A DNA stretch of 64,000 bases, taken from a virus. The notes under the pieces were generated by a model that saw only the letters and a list, made by a program, of their open reading frames with translations, ran no database searches and was not told the origin of the DNA. The DNA lies in IMG/VR virus record IMGVR_UViG_3300048919_000123, positions 1 through 64,000 of that record. One strand, 5' to 3'. Below, piece after piece: positions 1 through 8,786 of this stretch (the stretch's first letter is position 1; each line of letters opens with the position of its first letter). A program made the position numbers and the translations under genes.

Positions 1-39
1 CATCTCTGCACTTCACCATTTCGTGAAAGGACTGCTTCA

Positions 40-1116
40 ATGAAAAACATCACCATCTTCACCGACCCGCACCTGGGTACGTCCCGGGCAGCGCACACCA
101 CCCGGGAGTCCTCGCAGAAGCTGCAGGACGAGCTGTACTTGCAGTCGATGACCATCGTCAACACCGGCGAGCACCCCAAAGTCTGCGTCGGTGACCTGTT
201 CGACAAGGCGTTCAACGCCGAGCGCGTAATTGCTCAGGGTTACAACGTGGCAACGGGCTGCGCCTGGACGCTGGCTGGCAACCACGACGAGACCAACCGC
301 GAGGGCACGCTGCCTTCGCTGCGCCTGCTGAAAGAGATGGGCGTGCCGATCATCGCGTCACCCAACCTGAGCGATCCGTTCTTCGACTGCCATGAGTCGC
401 TGTACTTTGTGCCGCACCACGCCAGCCAGGAACTTTTCGAGCAGGCGATGCGCGATGCGGCTGACCACGCAGCGACTCACCGCGACGGCCTGGCCAGCTA
501 CCTGTTCCTGCACTGCAATTACGACTTCGACCTGGCCACCGAGGACAGCACGCTGAACCTGCGCCGGGACTTTGCCAAAGAGTTGATCGCAGCGTTCGAC
601 TACATCTTCATCGGCCACGAGCACAACGGTTCGACCGACCTCGGGGGCCAAGTCGTGGTGCTGGGCAACATCCACCCGACCAGCTTCCACGACGTCGGCG
701 ACAAGTTCATCTACCACCTGGAGCTGGACACCGCCACGCTGACCAAAGAGCTGGTCTGGTCGGAGAAAGAGCGGTATCGCGAGATCAAGCTGAACAGCGA
801 GATCCCGGACATGGCCGGCGTCCAGTTCGTCGACGTCACCGGCGCCGACAGTGTGTCCAACGCGGTCGAGGTCAGCGAGTTTGTCCGCGAGATCTGGAAG
901 GCTGCGGAGTACCAAGCTGAAGACGAGCCAGGGAAGATCTGCAGCGAACTGTTCGCCGTGCGCAACAAGGTCGAGATCCTCGACTCGCTGAAGGACGTGG
1001 ACACCGACATCGAGGGCGTGGTGGCCGAAGATCTGCAGACCCGCATTGCCCGGGATCTGGAAGGCAGCGACCTCGCCCCTCTCTTCGCTGAACTGGTACA
1101 GAAGGTGAATGCATGA
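40..1116 (+). CDS. SbcD/gp47-like metallophosphoesterase (recombination nuclease subunit)
   Basis: This 358-aa protein carries the ordered metal-binding motifs of calcineurin-like phosphoesterases: DPHLG (residues 9-13), GDLFDK, GNHDE, LHCNYD and IGHEHNG. In the SbcD/Mre11/T4 gp47 family these hold two Mn ions and cut DNA ends. The likely partner is the SbcC-like ATPase at 3234. Such pairs process ends for recombination-dependent replication in phages. An AAGGA ribosome site lies 11 bases before the ATG. The stop overlaps the next start (ATGA). Family assignment is firm; the biological role is inferred from the family. Confidence 0.88.
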   Translation: MKNITIFTDPHLGTSRAAHTTRESSQKLQDELYLQSMTIVNTGEHPKVCVGDLFDKAFNAERVIAQGYNVATGCAWTLAGNHDETNREGTLPSLRLLKEMGVPIIASPNLSDPFFDCHESLYFVPHHASQELFEQAMRDAADHAATHRDGLASYLFLHCNYDFDLATEDSTLNLRRDFAKELIAAFDYIFIGHEHNGSTDLGGQVVVLGNIHPTSFHDVGDKFIYHLELDTATLTKELVWSEKERYREIKLNSEIPDMAGVQFVDVTGADSVSNAVEVSEFVREIWKAAEYQAEDEPGKICSELFAVRNKVEILDSLKDVDTDIEGVVAEDLQTRIARDLEGSDLAPLFAELVQKVNA

Positions 1117-1853
1117 GCGCCAAGCCATTCCTTGCACCCTACAAAAAGCTGAAGGACGTCGGCGTCGGCTACTACGAAGACGTGATAGGCCGGGAGCCTA
1201 ACTACATTCAGGGCAAAACGGCTATCTACCTTGACCCTCGCGGCGACACGTCGTTTGTGTCGGCCCTCCCGGCCCATTACGCCAAGTTCTTCGGCAATTA
1301 CATCCCGCTGTTCAGGCAGCAGGAAATTGAGCGAGACCAAAAAACAGGCGCCTATTTCGTGCGGACTAAGTCGAGCCTGGACACCATGGAAAAGCTGCTG
1401 CGAGAAATCGGCCGGGAGTTCTACCAGAGGGTGTTACACGCTTCACGGGTAAAGGTTATCGCCTATACCGTGGCCTACGTTGCTCGCGATTCCAACGGTC
1501 GCCCGGTATCCAAAGGTCAGCCAACCTTCCAGGAGATACCTGTCCTCGGCTTCCACTACGGTGTCCGCTACCTGGTGGATAACAAGCTGTACGAGCTGGA
1601 GATCGTCGAGGATGACCAGGATCGGGAGAAGGAAACCCTGTCTGGCACCCACTTCAGCAACGACAGGTTCCATGCAGGCCAGACCATTGAGTGGAGCGCC
1701 GAAGCGGAGGCTGCCTGTGCAGCGTTCAAGGCGTCCATCGAAGGTATCGGCCAGCGCATGCACGACTTCTTCAGCCAGCCGTCTGAAGCGCTGAAACTGG
1801 CGCTGGAAAGCCGAATTAACCCACTGCTTGCAGCCCCGGAGAAACAAGCATGA
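1113..1853 (+). CDS. hypothetical protein between SbcD- and SbcC-like genes
   Basis: This 246-aa protein is not recognised. It is soluble, without signal peptide or membrane segment, and has a mixed alpha/beta composition rich in aromatic residues (motifs YLDPRGD near residue 41 and FHYGVRY near 151). It starts inside the stop of the SbcD-like gene and ends inside the start of the next gene, so it is translationally coupled in the recombination block. A role as a partner of the nuclease or as a replication accessory is only a guess from position. Confidence 0.7.
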   Translation: MSAKPFLAPYKKLKDVGVGYYEDVIGREPNYIQGKTAIYLDPRGDTSFVSALPAHYAKFFGNYIPLFRQQEIERDQKTGAYFVRTKSSLDTMEKLLREIGREFYQRVLHASRVKVIAYTVAYVARDSNGRPVSKGQPTFQEIPVLGFHYGVRYLVDNKLYELEIVEDDQDREKETLSGTHFSNDRFHAGQTIEWSAEAEAACAAFKASIEGIGQRMHDFFSQPSEALKLALESRINPLLAAPEKQA

Positions 1854-2188
1854 ACGAACCAATGCTGAAGATCGGCGACAAGGTACTGGTCACCACCTAC
1901 GACTGGTTTATGGCGCCGGACGGCTCCACGTACAAAGCGGCGTTCGGCACCGTTAAAGCGGTGCTGGATTCGCAGCAGACTCTGGGCGTGAAGACCAACG
2001 CCCGCTCCACCAACTGGTACGCGGTGATCGGCAACATCACCATCGCCGGCTGCCAGATCAACTACGCGGTGAAGACCGAGCGCTGCAACCTTGGGCCGGC
2101 GAAAAGTTTCGCCACCAAGGACGGGGTAGTCAACGAGTACAACGTGCCCTCCACGATCTACAACGCCGACCAGGAGTATTTCGGATGA
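1850..2188 (+). CDS. hypothetical protein
   Basis: This 112-aa protein opens with KIGDKVLVTTYDWF and alternates beta-prone stretches, which suggests a small barrel such as an SH3-like fold. No family is recognised. ATGA overlaps at both ends put it in one coupled operon with its neighbours. There are no membrane segments or metal-binding clusters. Confidence 0.65.
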   Translation: MNEPMLKIGDKVLVTTYDWFMAPDGSTYKAAFGTVKAVLDSQQTLGVKTNARSTNWYAVIGNITIAGCQINYAVKTERCNLGPAKSFATKDGVVNEYNVPSTIYNADQEYFG

Positions 2189-2781
2189 ACAATTTCCGGT
2201 TCAACGGTTACTGCAACATCGCTCAGGGCATCCCGGGCGCCACTGACAAGGTCGACCAGATCCTCGACGAGCTGGTGGACGAGGTCGACACGCTGTCCCG
2301 TAAGGGCATCCTGCCGGAAGGTGACATCGAGCGCCTGGAGCGTGCCGCCGGCCGTGCTGAGCTGTTCCTGCGACCACAGAGCGAGGAGCCGGCACCGTGG
2401 ATTGGCCAGCTGGCCGATGCCAACTTCAACGGGCTGAGCCCGGCGCAGACTGAGCGCCTGGCCATCCTGATGGAAGAGTGCGGCGAGGTGGTGCAGATCA
2501 TCGGCAAGATCCTGCGCCACGGGTACGAAAGCGGCAGCCCGTTCGGCCATAACCCTGAGACAAACCGCCAGGCTCTGATTCGTGAGCTGTTCGATGTGAA
2601 GGCAGCCGCCATGCTGATCGACATCGACCTGCCTGAGCTGGCACAGGGCGTCGAAGTGGAAGCGGAAGTCGCGCAGGCTGCTGACCTCGCCATCCAAAAG
2701 GCCTTCGTCAAGAAGTTGTCCTACTCCCACCACCAGGGCGAGGACTTCGGCGAATACATGGCTGCAATGGAGGGCTTGTGA
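2185..2781 (+). CDS. MazG-like nucleotide pyrophosphohydrolase domain protein
   Basis: This 198-aa protein has, after an unrecognised N-terminal half, the all-alpha NTP pyrophosphatase signature: a helix with MEECGE at residues 96-101 (the EExxE metal site) and a second helix with RELFDVKAAA about 35 residues later. In MazG and related enzymes these acidic residues bind Mg and split (d)NTPs or similar alarmones into the monophosphate and pyrophosphate. Phage MazG proteins may adjust nucleotide pools or ppGpp during infection. The gene is coupled at both ends by 4-base overlaps. Fold assignment is good; the substrate is unknown. Confidence 0.7.
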   Translation: MNNFRFNGYCNIAQGIPGATDKVDQILDELVDEVDTLSRKGILPEGDIERLERAAGRAELFLRPQSEEPAPWIGQLADANFNGLSPAQTERLAILMEECGEVVQIIGKILRHGYESGSPFGHNPETNRQALIRELFDVKAAAMLIDIDLPELAQGVEVEAEVAQAADLAIQKAFVKKLSYSHHQGEDFGEYMAAMEGL

Positions 2782-3194
2782 ACGGCGAGAAAATGGGGAT
2801 CAGCTTGCGCTGGTCTCCGCCGCAGCCGAGCGAAGCAGAGTTGGCGGCTATAGCCCGCGCCAGCTCACGGCCTGTAGAGGTGCTGTACTTCAGCAACCCT
2901 AGCAAGTCGGATCGGATTCGCGCTTCGTTCGCGCAGTGTGGGCGCACCGAGACGAATATGGCCTGGCTGCGTGAGCAGCTGCGGGATAAAAACCTGTTCT
3001 ACCCCGATCTGGATCTGGCGAGGGCAAAGGCCGAGTCATACCGCCGGTATTACACGATCAACACGGCATTAAGCCAGGAGCAGGTGGATCAGTACATCGA
3101 CTACCTGTTCTACCAGTTCAGCGCACCGCGCGAACGTAACCTCAACGCCAGCCGACTCTCGCTGGCGGTTTCACTCGCCGTCAAATCAATGTAA
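2778..3194 (+). CDS. hypothetical protein
   Basis: This 138-aa, largely helical protein is not recognised. It contains a run of charged residues and a YRRYYTINTALSQEQVDQYI stretch near residue 90. It begins with GTG at 2778, inside the stop of the MazG-like gene (GTGA overlap). It ends 39 bases before the SbcC-like gene, and that gap holds one of the dispersed palindromes. Confidence 0.6.
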   Translation: MNGEKMGISLRWSPPQPSEAELAAIARASSRPVEVLYFSNPSKSDRIRASFAQCGRTETNMAWLREQLRDKNLFYPDLDLARAKAESYRRYYTINTALSQEQVDQYIDYLFYQFSAPRERNLNASRLSLAVSLAVKSM

Positions 3195-3196
3195 CC

Positions 3197-3210
3197 TCGC
3201 TACTTAGCGA
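3197..3210 (+). repeat. dispersed palindrome, copy 1
   Basis: TCGCT-ACTT-AGCGA, a 5-bp stem with a 4-base loop, followed by AGAATCCCTA. It lies 23 bases upstream of the SbcC-like start and before its AGGAGG ribosome site. It belongs to a family whose other copies are at 33479, 38260, 44614 and 57904. Confidence 0.55.
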
Positions 3211-3233
3211 AGAATCCCTATCTAGGAGGCGCC

Positions 3234-5498
3234 ATGCGTCTGTTATCACTCGTCACCACCAACTTCAAGAAGTTGGGCAACTTCACCGCGGATTTCACAG
3301 CTGGCCTGAACGTCATCGCCGGCGACAATGCCAAGGGTAAGTCGACCACCCTGCAGGCCATCGAAGCCGCGCTGTTCGGCGTCACCGTCGTGCCTGGCAA
3401 GAAGGAAAACATCCCGACTTGGGGCCAGACCAAGTTCACCCTCGAGCTGAAGTACGAGCTGCATGACGGCGTGTACACCCTGACCCGCAACAACACCACC
3501 GCCAAGCTGAACCGCAAGAATCACGACGGCACCGTGGAGCTGGTTGCCAACGGCAACACCCCGGTCACTGCGGCCGTGGAAGAGATGCTGGGCCTGGCCG
3601 CCAAAGACTGGAACCTGTTCGTACAGTCCCGTCAGGGCTCCTCGGCAGGCATCCTGGACTTCGGCGCCACCGCGCTGAACAAGAAGGTCGAAGAGTTCGC
3701 CGGCGTTGACCTGATCGACAAGGTGCAGGTTGAAGCGCAGCGTCAGGCCACCCAGAACCTGAGTTTGGCTGAAGCCAACACCGTTTCGGAAGAAGACATC
3801 AAGGCTGCCGCGGACGAACGCCAAGCAGCCAGTGAAGCCAAGCAGTTGGCCGGCGTGAACGTCGAAGCAGCAGTGCAGGAGCTGGAAGCCCACGGCTCCT
3901 TCCAGCAAGCTCAGCCACCCGCCACTGAACCGATGCGTCAAGCGATCCGCGACGTCGAAACCCTGTGCAATAAAATCGGTGTGGCAGAGGTGCAGGTCAA
4001 AAACATGCAGGAGCGCGTCGACGAGGCCAAGAAACGCCTTGAAGGTCGCGAACTGCAGGACGCTGCCGCGCTGCAGGCTGAATTGCAGAAGGCCAAGACC
4101 GCCGGCGGCGAGCTGGCAGTTGCTGAAAAGAACCTGCAGGAAGAAGCCTCGCACCGCAAAGCTGTGCAGCAGGACACCGATGAGGCGGATCTGATTCTGA
4201 ACACTCGCCAGGTCGAGTTCACCGCCAACTGGGCAGAGTTCGAGGAAGACGAGCTCACCGCCGAGATCACCTTGCTGGATAAGGCGATCCCCGCCGCCGA
4301 AGCCGATCTGGCAGCGCGCCAAGAAGAGGTCGGCAAGGCCAAGGGTGCTTACGACAACCTGATTATGCTGGCCGACGGCGCCGTGTGCCCAACCTGCAAC
4401 CGCGCCAAGGAAGAGCACGACCCGGTCAAGCTGGCTGCCGAGGCCGAAGAAGCGCGCGTCTACTGGGAAGGTCGCAAGGAGTCCGTGGCCACACTGCAGA
4501 AGGGCATCACGGCCAGCAAGACCCGCCGCACTGCTCTGCAGAACACCCTGGCCGACTACAACAAGGCCGCGGCCGGCGTGGACAGCGCTGCTGAGGGGTT
4601 CAAGCGGAACACCGAAGACCTGGCCAAGCTGCGTAAAGCTGAAGACATCCAGAAGGATCTCGATGCAGCCACCTTAGCGCTTACCGCCAGCCGTGAGGCC
4701 TATGCTGAGCTGAACGCCAAGCTGAAGGGTGTCACCGCAGCCAACGAGGCGTTCACCAACGACACCCAGGCGCTGGCCAAGGCCGAGAAGGCGCTGAGCG
4801 ATAACGAGGTAGCGCTGAAGCTGCTAAACGACCAGTTGGAGGCCATGCCTGAGCCACCAACAGACGAGGAACTGGCCGCCGCTGTGCGCGCTGAGACGAG
4901 CTACCAGCAGGCTCTGAATGACTTCAACGCAGCCAAACAGGCCCTGACTTTTGCCGTGTCGGAAGCGAAGTCGGCGTTCCGTTTCGAAGAGCAGAAGCAC
5001 GCCAATGCCGAGGACAAATGCGAGCAGCATAAAGCCACGGCTGAAAAAGCGCTGGAACACACCACCCTGGCCAAAAAGTACAGCCGGCTGGTGCAGTTCC
5101 TGCGTGAGCGCCGCCAGCAGTACCTGAAGGAAGTCTGGGACACCGTGATGGGCGTATCCAGCCGGCTGGTGCGCACCGCCTCGAAGGATCTGATCACCAA
5201 GATCACCAACGAGGAAGGCGAGTTCCTGTTCGAAGAAGACGGCATCATGGCACCGACTGCCAGCGCTTCCGGCGCCCAGAAGGCCATGATCGGCGTCTCG
5301 CTGCGGGTCGGCTTGGCCCGGGCGCTGTACGGCAAGGACAGCCTGCTGATCTTCGACGAGCCGACCGAGTCGTGCCGTGAACACAACGCAGCCTCCCTGG
5401 CCGCGATGATTGCCCGCAGCGCTCAACAGGTGCTGCTGATCACTCACCGCGAAACCGACCAGGCGCTGGCCGAAAACATCGTCAACGTAGGAGAGTGA
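3234..5498 (+). CDS. SbcC/gp46/Rad50-like ATPase
   Basis: This 754-aa protein has the Rad50/SbcC layout. Walker A (GDNAKGKST) is at residues 30-38, followed by a long coiled coil. A zinc-hook CPTC sits near residues 385-388, with a second coiled coil after it. The ABC signature ASGAQKAM is near 676 and Walker B (LLIFDEPTE) near 704. ATP-driven movement of such dimers lets the SbcD/gp47 subunit reach DNA ends. The length is typical of phage gp46-type proteins and shorter than bacterial SbcC. An AGGAGG site 6 bases before the ATG sets the start. It is not overlapped by its upstream gene and may have its own control through the palindrome at 3197. Confidence 0.9.
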   Translation: MRLLSLVTTNFKKLGNFTADFTAGLNVIAGDNAKGKSTTLQAIEAALFGVTVVPGKKENIPTWGQTKFTLELKYELHDGVYTLTRNNTTAKLNRKNHDGTVELVANGNTPVTAAVEEMLGLAAKDWNLFVQSRQGSSAGILDFGATALNKKVEEFAGVDLIDKVQVEAQRQATQNLSLAEANTVSEEDIKAAADERQAASEAKQLAGVNVEAAVQELEAHGSFQQAQPPATEPMRQAIRDVETLCNKIGVAEVQVKNMQERVDEAKKRLEGRELQDAAALQAELQKAKTAGGELAVAEKNLQEEASHRKAVQQDTDEADLILNTRQVEFTANWAEFEEDELTAEITLLDKAIPAAEADLAARQEEVGKAKGAYDNLIMLADGAVCPTCNRAKEEHDPVKLAAEAEEARVYWEGRKESVATLQKGITASKTRRTALQNTLADYNKAAAGVDSAAEGFKRNTEDLAKLRKAEDIQKDLDAATLALTASREAYAELNAKLKGVTAANEAFTNDTQALAKAEKALSDNEVALKLLNDQLEAMPEPPTDEELAAAVRAETSYQQALNDFNAAKQALTFAVSEAKSAFRFEEQKHANAEDKCEQHKATAEKALEHTTLAKKYSRLVQFLRERRQQYLKEVWDTVMGVSSRLVRTASKDLITKITNEEGEFLFEEDGIMAPTASASGAQKAMIGVSLRVGLARALYGKDSLLIFDEPTESCREHNAASLAAMIARSAQQVLLITHRETDQALAENIVNVGE

Positions 5499-5500
5499 GC

Positions 5501-5713
5501 ATGTGGAAAATCAGCTTGGAGAAGCTGGGTAAAGACGGTCACGGCGCCACCGTGACCTTCATCACCCCGGGTGGCCATAGCAAAAAGGTCGAAGGCAATA
5601 TCACCGACGGCGGGTACGTCTTCACCATGGAGGGTGGGCCTGGCGAGTTGCAGGTGGAGCACGCTGAAGGGGTAGAGGTGGAATTCGAAGTGCTGAAAAT
5701 TACCGAGGACTGA
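5501..5713 (+). CDS. small hypothetical protein
   Basis: This 70-aa protein (MWKISLEKLGKDG...) has beta-strand-rich composition and an acidic C-terminus. It starts 2 bases after the SbcC-like stop. An AGGAG site sits 7 bases before this ATG, which makes it preferable to the GTG at 5495. Function unknown. Confidence 0.6.
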   Translation: MWKISLEKLGKDGHGATVTFITPGGHSKKVEGNITDGGYVFTMEGGPGELQVEHAEGVEVEFEVLKITED

Positions 5714-5716
5714 TCC

Positions 5717-6121
5717 ATGAACGTAACAATGACTGAAATACCGAAGCCGCTGGAGTGGTTCCAACACCACAAAGGAATGTGCTATCAGGTGCTCTGCCTG
5801 GCCAAGGGCGATGACATGGACACCTTGAACGTGATCCACCGGGGCCCTGACGGCGCTATCTGGACTCGAGAGATCGGCAACTTCATGGGTCTGCGCGACG
5901 GGGTTCCTCGCTTCAGGAAGATCCCCGAGGGGGAAGCCCCAATTGAACAGCGTGAGCAGGGGATCACCTACAGTGGCTTCAGCGGGGATAACTCAAGGTC
6001 AATGCACATCGAGCCATCCATCCTGTGTGGAACCCTGCTCAGCGTACTGAAGCGGCAGAACATCGACTGCGCTACGGTAAGCGTTGAAGACGGCAAACTG
6101 CGGATCGGGCCTCCGCTATGA
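5717..6121 (+). CDS. hypothetical protein
   Basis: This 134-aa soluble protein is not recognised. It follows the previous gene by 3 bases and overlaps the next start (ATGA). It reads as alternating strands and loops (YQVLCLAKGDDMDTLNVIHRG near residues 18-38) with a polar middle. Confidence 0.6.
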   Translation: MNVTMTEIPKPLEWFQHHKGMCYQVLCLAKGDDMDTLNVIHRGPDGAIWTREIGNFMGLRDGVPRFRKIPEGEAPIEQREQGITYSGFSGDNSRSMHIEPSILCGTLLSVLKRQNIDCATVSVEDGKLRIGPPL

Positions 6122-6411
6122 GCATCAGCAAAGTCCAGGGCGCGGTCTGCGCTTATTGCGGCCACGCCGAAGAGATCACCCACTGGAACGACCCTGGCAA
6201 GCTGGCGCGGGTGGGCAGCTGGATGTACATCAAGCTGCCCGCCGGCACCAAGGTTCATGAGGAAGGCATACCGCTTTCCAAACTGACCAAGGCTGACCGG
6301 GTAGCGATCGCCTTCCGCACTCGGCACCTGTCCGAGCGCGAGGGCAATATGGAGTACCGGCTGCTCGATGGCAGCACGGTCTTCGGCAAGTTCTGGTGGA
6401 CTCACCCCTAG
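6118..6411 (+). CDS. hypothetical protein, last gene of the left operon
   Basis: This 97-aa protein has one CAYCGH cluster near residue 12 that could be half of a metal site, followed by basic, beta-prone sequence. It is coupled to the previous gene by ATGA and is followed 7 bases later by the convergent terminator. Function unknown. Confidence 0.6.
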   Translation: MSISKVQGAVCAYCGHAEEITHWNDPGKLARVGSWMYIKLPAGTKVHEEGIPLSKLTKADRVAIAFRTRHLSEREGNMEYRLLDGSTVFGKFWWTHP

Positions 6412-6418
6412 CAACAAA

Positions 6419-6440
6419 GAGGGCAGCGATCGCTGCCCTC
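6419..6440. terminator. bidirectional terminator between convergent operons
   Basis: GAGGGCAGCGA is followed directly by its exact reverse complement, giving a perfect 22-bp palindrome. It lies between the plus-strand early operon, which ends at 6411, and the minus-strand lysis genes, which end at 6445. That position is what makes a two-way terminator likely. The flanking T-runs are short, so Rho or other factors may assist. Confidence 0.7.
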
Positions 6441-6444
6441 CCCA

Positions 6445-6978
6445 TCACCCAGCGGTTACGGCCGCCCCCTTCCGCAACAAATCCAATCCCTTTCTTACTG
6501 TGTCGTAAGCGGCTTCACAAGACTGCCCTCGGCTTCGGGCGCTGTCAGCTTCTTTTGCCAGCCCCTCTGCCAGGCGCTGAGATTCTCCAAGCAGCTGGGA
6601 ATACAGATAGGCGGCCGAGGTTGCTGCCGCGCCTCTGCGGGCAACTCCGGGATCACAGGCGGTGGCACTGAAACGCTGATCGGCTGCCGCGAGCAGGCTG
6701 CCAGTAGTGGAAGCAGCCACAGCAGCGTCAGACTCAATTTTCTGGTGTTCATCTCGACCCTTCTGGCCCAGCCGGTTGATTTCTTCCTGCAGGCCGCGCT
6801 CGACGCCCAGCGACTGCTCCTTGGCCGCAGCCGTGGCGGTGTCGAACGTGTTGCGCAGTTCAAGCAGATCCTTGTCCGCTTCCGCCGCCCGGTACTGCCA
6901 GGCAGCGTAGCCGCCGGCGCCGATCCCGATAGCGAGAGCAGCGCCAACGGCAATGATCACCGCCTTTATCTCGATCAC
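6445..6978 (-). CDS. i-spanin (Rz-like, DUF2514-type)
   Basis: This 177-aa protein has an N-terminal membrane helix (about residues 6-28), then a long charged coiled-coil periplasmic domain. This is the layout of Rz inner-membrane spanins, which join an outer-membrane lipoprotein to fuse the two membranes at lysis. It starts with GTG inside the endolysin stop (GTGA overlap) and holds Rz1 in another frame. It is the last gene of the late operon. Confidence 0.8.
   Translation of the reverse strand: MIEIKAVIIAVGAALAIGIGAGGYAAWQYRAAEADKDLLELRNTFDTATAAAKEQSLGVERGLQEEINRLGQKGRDEHQKIESDAAVAASTTGSLLAAADQRFSATACDPGVARRGAAATSAAYLYSQLLGESQRLAEGLAKEADSARSRGQSCEAAYDTVRKGLDLLRKGAAVTAG
6495..6752 (-). CDS. 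o-spanin lipoprotein (Rz1-like), embedded in Rz
   Basis: This 85-aa reading frame lies wholly inside the Rz gene in a different frame. It begins MNTRKLSLTLLWLLPLLAAC, a lipoprotein signal with an LAAC lipobox and Cys20 as the lipidated residue. The mature part is proline-rich (VPPPVIPELP), as in lambda Rz1. The embedded arrangement is well known for Rz/Rz1 pairs. Other starts upstream would destroy the signal peptide. Confidence 0.82.
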   Translation of the reverse strand: MNTRKLSLTLLWLLPLLAACSRQPISVSVPPPVIPELPAEARQQPRPPICIPSCLENLSAWQRGWQKKLTAPEAEGSLVKPLTTQ

Positions 6979-7523
6979 GCGGCGATCTTCGACTTGGCCA
7001 GCTTGTAGCGCTCGATCCGGTCGGACAGCCCGTTGATGCCGCCATTGATCTTGCGCGTGATGGTGGTGAACTGCTCCTGGTCAGCTAGCGCATTCAGCCC
7101 GTTCTTCTTCCAGTACCAGGCGGCTGACTTCGCCGCCCACTCTGGCTGCTCGAGCTGCTGAGGATTTTCCAGCAGACGGTCATCACCGAACAGCGCGCGG
7201 CTGCACGCTCGATAGTTGGCCCGGCCGGTAACCTGAATCAAACCGCGGCCGGCGTACTTCTGGCCATCACCGTCGGCTTCCGGGGTGTTGCCCAGCGCTG
7301 CAGCCAGCTTGCCGGTGTCGTACTTGCTCAGGTACTTGTCGTTGCCCAGCTCCTTGACGTAGACCAGGCCCTGAGTTTCGTGGCCGACCTGTGCAAGGAA
7401 CGCTGCCTGGCGCAGCGGGTTGTTGATCTCGGCGTACTCGAACGCCATGTTCATCGCTGCTTCCCACTTCTGCGCGCGCGCGAGTGGGATGCCCATTGCG
7501 CTGGCCAATCCTTTAGCGTCCAT
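6975..7523 (-). CDS. endolysin, GH19 chitinase-like lysozyme
   Basis: This 182-aa protein cuts peptidoglycan at the end of infection. It has the GH19-type AFLAQVGHET motif (probable catalytic Glu49) and the YAGRGLIQVTGRANY signature, followed by a helical C-terminal half with AAWYWKKNGLN. There is no signal peptide, so it needs the holin to reach the wall. I chose the ATG at 7523, which starts 11 bases inside the holin end. Longer starts would run back through the holin gene. Confidence 0.88.
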   Translation of the reverse strand: MDAKGLASAMGIPLARAQKWEAAMNMAFEYAEINNPLRQAAFLAQVGHETQGLVYVKELGNDKYLSKYDTGKLAAALGNTPEADGDGQKYAGRGLIQVTGRANYRACSRALFGDDRLLENPQQLEQPEWAAKSAAWYWKKNGLNALADQEQFTTITRKINGGINGLSDRIERYKLAKSKIAA

Positions 7524-7830
7524 ATGGCAGTCTCTTTCGGGTGTTGTGGAGGACTTTGGCGACGTTGCCGCCGTTGGCGACAACAAGAACCGTGACCACT
7601 GCTACGAAGAGCACCAGCCAGATTTCGGAGTTGGGAGCGATCCTTGAGAAACCAGAGTAGCCCTGTGTGGCCAGGGCCAGCGAGGTGCCGGCCAAAAGGA
7701 AGGCCAGCACACTGGAGAACCACCTGGTGCGGTGTTCGCTGGTGTAGGCGATCACCGAGATGAAGGTGATCATGTGAAGAACTATGCGAATGCTCAGAAG
7801 CACTTCCCCGTAAGTAGGATCATTGCTCAT
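7513..7830 (-). CDS. putative holin (three membrane segments)
   Basis: This 105-aa protein has three hydrophobic stretches (about residues 10-28, 38-56 and 68-86) and a basic C-terminal tail. A conserved-looking GGNVAKVL follows the third segment, as in the 3TM phage holin families. It stands directly before and overlaps the endolysin, the classic holin position. Exact family not certain. Confidence 0.72.
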   Translation of the reverse strand: MSNDPTYGEVLLSIRIVLHMITFISVIAYTSEHRTRWFSSVLAFLLAGTSLALATQGYSGFSRIAPNSEIWLVLFVAVVTVLVVANGGNVAKVLHNTRKRLPYGR

Positions 7831-8215
7831 CGCCGCCTCGCTTTAACCGTAGGATTGCGTTAATCAGTGAAGACATCCACTGCGGAAGGTCACCATCGTT
7901 CTTGACCATCAGGTTGATGGCGCCGAGAACCCCGGAGGCGACCGCAGCACCAATTACTGCTGCCAGCATCGAACTGTTGCTGGAAAAAGCTATCCCCACA
8001 GCGTAGCCGAACCCCCAAGACACCACTGTGAGTCCAATTTTTCTGATAAGTTTTATAATCCACGACTCTACAACAGGGTCGGGGAGGAGAATGAAGAAAA
8101 CACAGCCGAAGGATGCTCCCATCGCAGACCCTGGATGCAACTGCTCCAGGACGGCGTATAAGGACATCGCGAACATCGTCAGCCATCCTGTGCTCGAAGC
8201 TGGATCAGTAGTCAT
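7820..8215 (-). CDS. second holin-like membrane protein
   Basis: This 131-aa protein has several hydrophobic segments (about residues 32-46, 60-78 and 84-104) and a charged C-terminal end. It overlaps the next holin gene by 11 bases. Two adjacent small membrane proteins before an endolysin often form holin/antiholin or holin/pinholin pairs; which is which cannot be told here. It begins the lysis cassette, 96 bases after the last fibre gene. Confidence 0.65.
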   Translation of the reverse strand: MTTDPASSTGWLTMFAMSLYAVLEQLHPGSAMGASFGCVFFILLPDPVVESWIIKLIRKIGLTVVSWGFGYAVGIAFSSNSSMLAAVIGAAVASGVLGAINLMVKNDGDLPQWMSSLINAILRLKRGGDEQ

Positions 8216-8311
8216 CAGCGGCTATTTCCTTATAACGTGTGCGCGCAGGATAGCCGTTTGCCACTGTGCCCACAAGGAAGGCACCGTGGCATCCGTCGGA
8301 GGTTGGATCCA

Positions 8312-8773
8312 TCAGTACCATCGCCCGATGGCTATAAAACGGATATAAAAGGTCTGAGCCGTTGCGCCATTGCGAATCACCACGTTGGCCGTGTTTGCAG
8401 ACAGCCCGTTAGCGTTGGTTACCCCGTAATGGTCGTTTGTCGAGTTAGGCCCAGCCGAGGCCGCGATTGTAAAGTTGGCGTCTACAAATGACACAGGGAA
8501 CGTCAGCGTAACCGCCGTGCCTACGTTGTTCGCGGAGATAGATCCTGTGAGGTAAGGCGCGCTGGCAGTCCACAAAATCATTGTGCCGTCGGCGTACTTG
8601 ACCCACTCCCTACCCCCATTAGCTCCGCGCTCCACAATAGCCCCAGTGGGGATCCCGGAAGCTTGGCTGACTGGGCCAACTGCGGCTTCTCCGATAACGG
8701 CCTTCCCCGTCCCCCCTAAAGACTGAGGGATAGGGAATCGCAGTTTCGACAGTACCCATGCAATGGAATTCAT
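8312..8773 (-). CDS. short tail fibre / receptor-binding C-terminal domain protein
   Basis: This 153-aa protein has a short N-terminal linker, then a compact domain with the motif VKYADGTMILW (about residues 58-68) and a beta-rich end FYIRFIAIGRWY. This resembles the receptor-binding tip domain (gp53-like C-terminal) of many prophage tail fibres. It is separated from the long fibre gene by 37 bases with a hairpin. It may be a second tip or an accessory fibre subunit. Confidence 0.65.
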   Translation of the reverse strand: MNSIAWVLSKLRFPIPQSLGGTGKAVIGEAAVGPVSQASGIPTGAIVERGANGGREWVKYADGTMILWTASAPYLTGSISANNVGTAVTLTFPVSFVDANFTIAASAGPNSTNDHYGVTNANGLSANTANVVIRNGATAQTFYIRFIAIGRWY

Positions 8774-8786
8774 CCTGATCTCCGTA

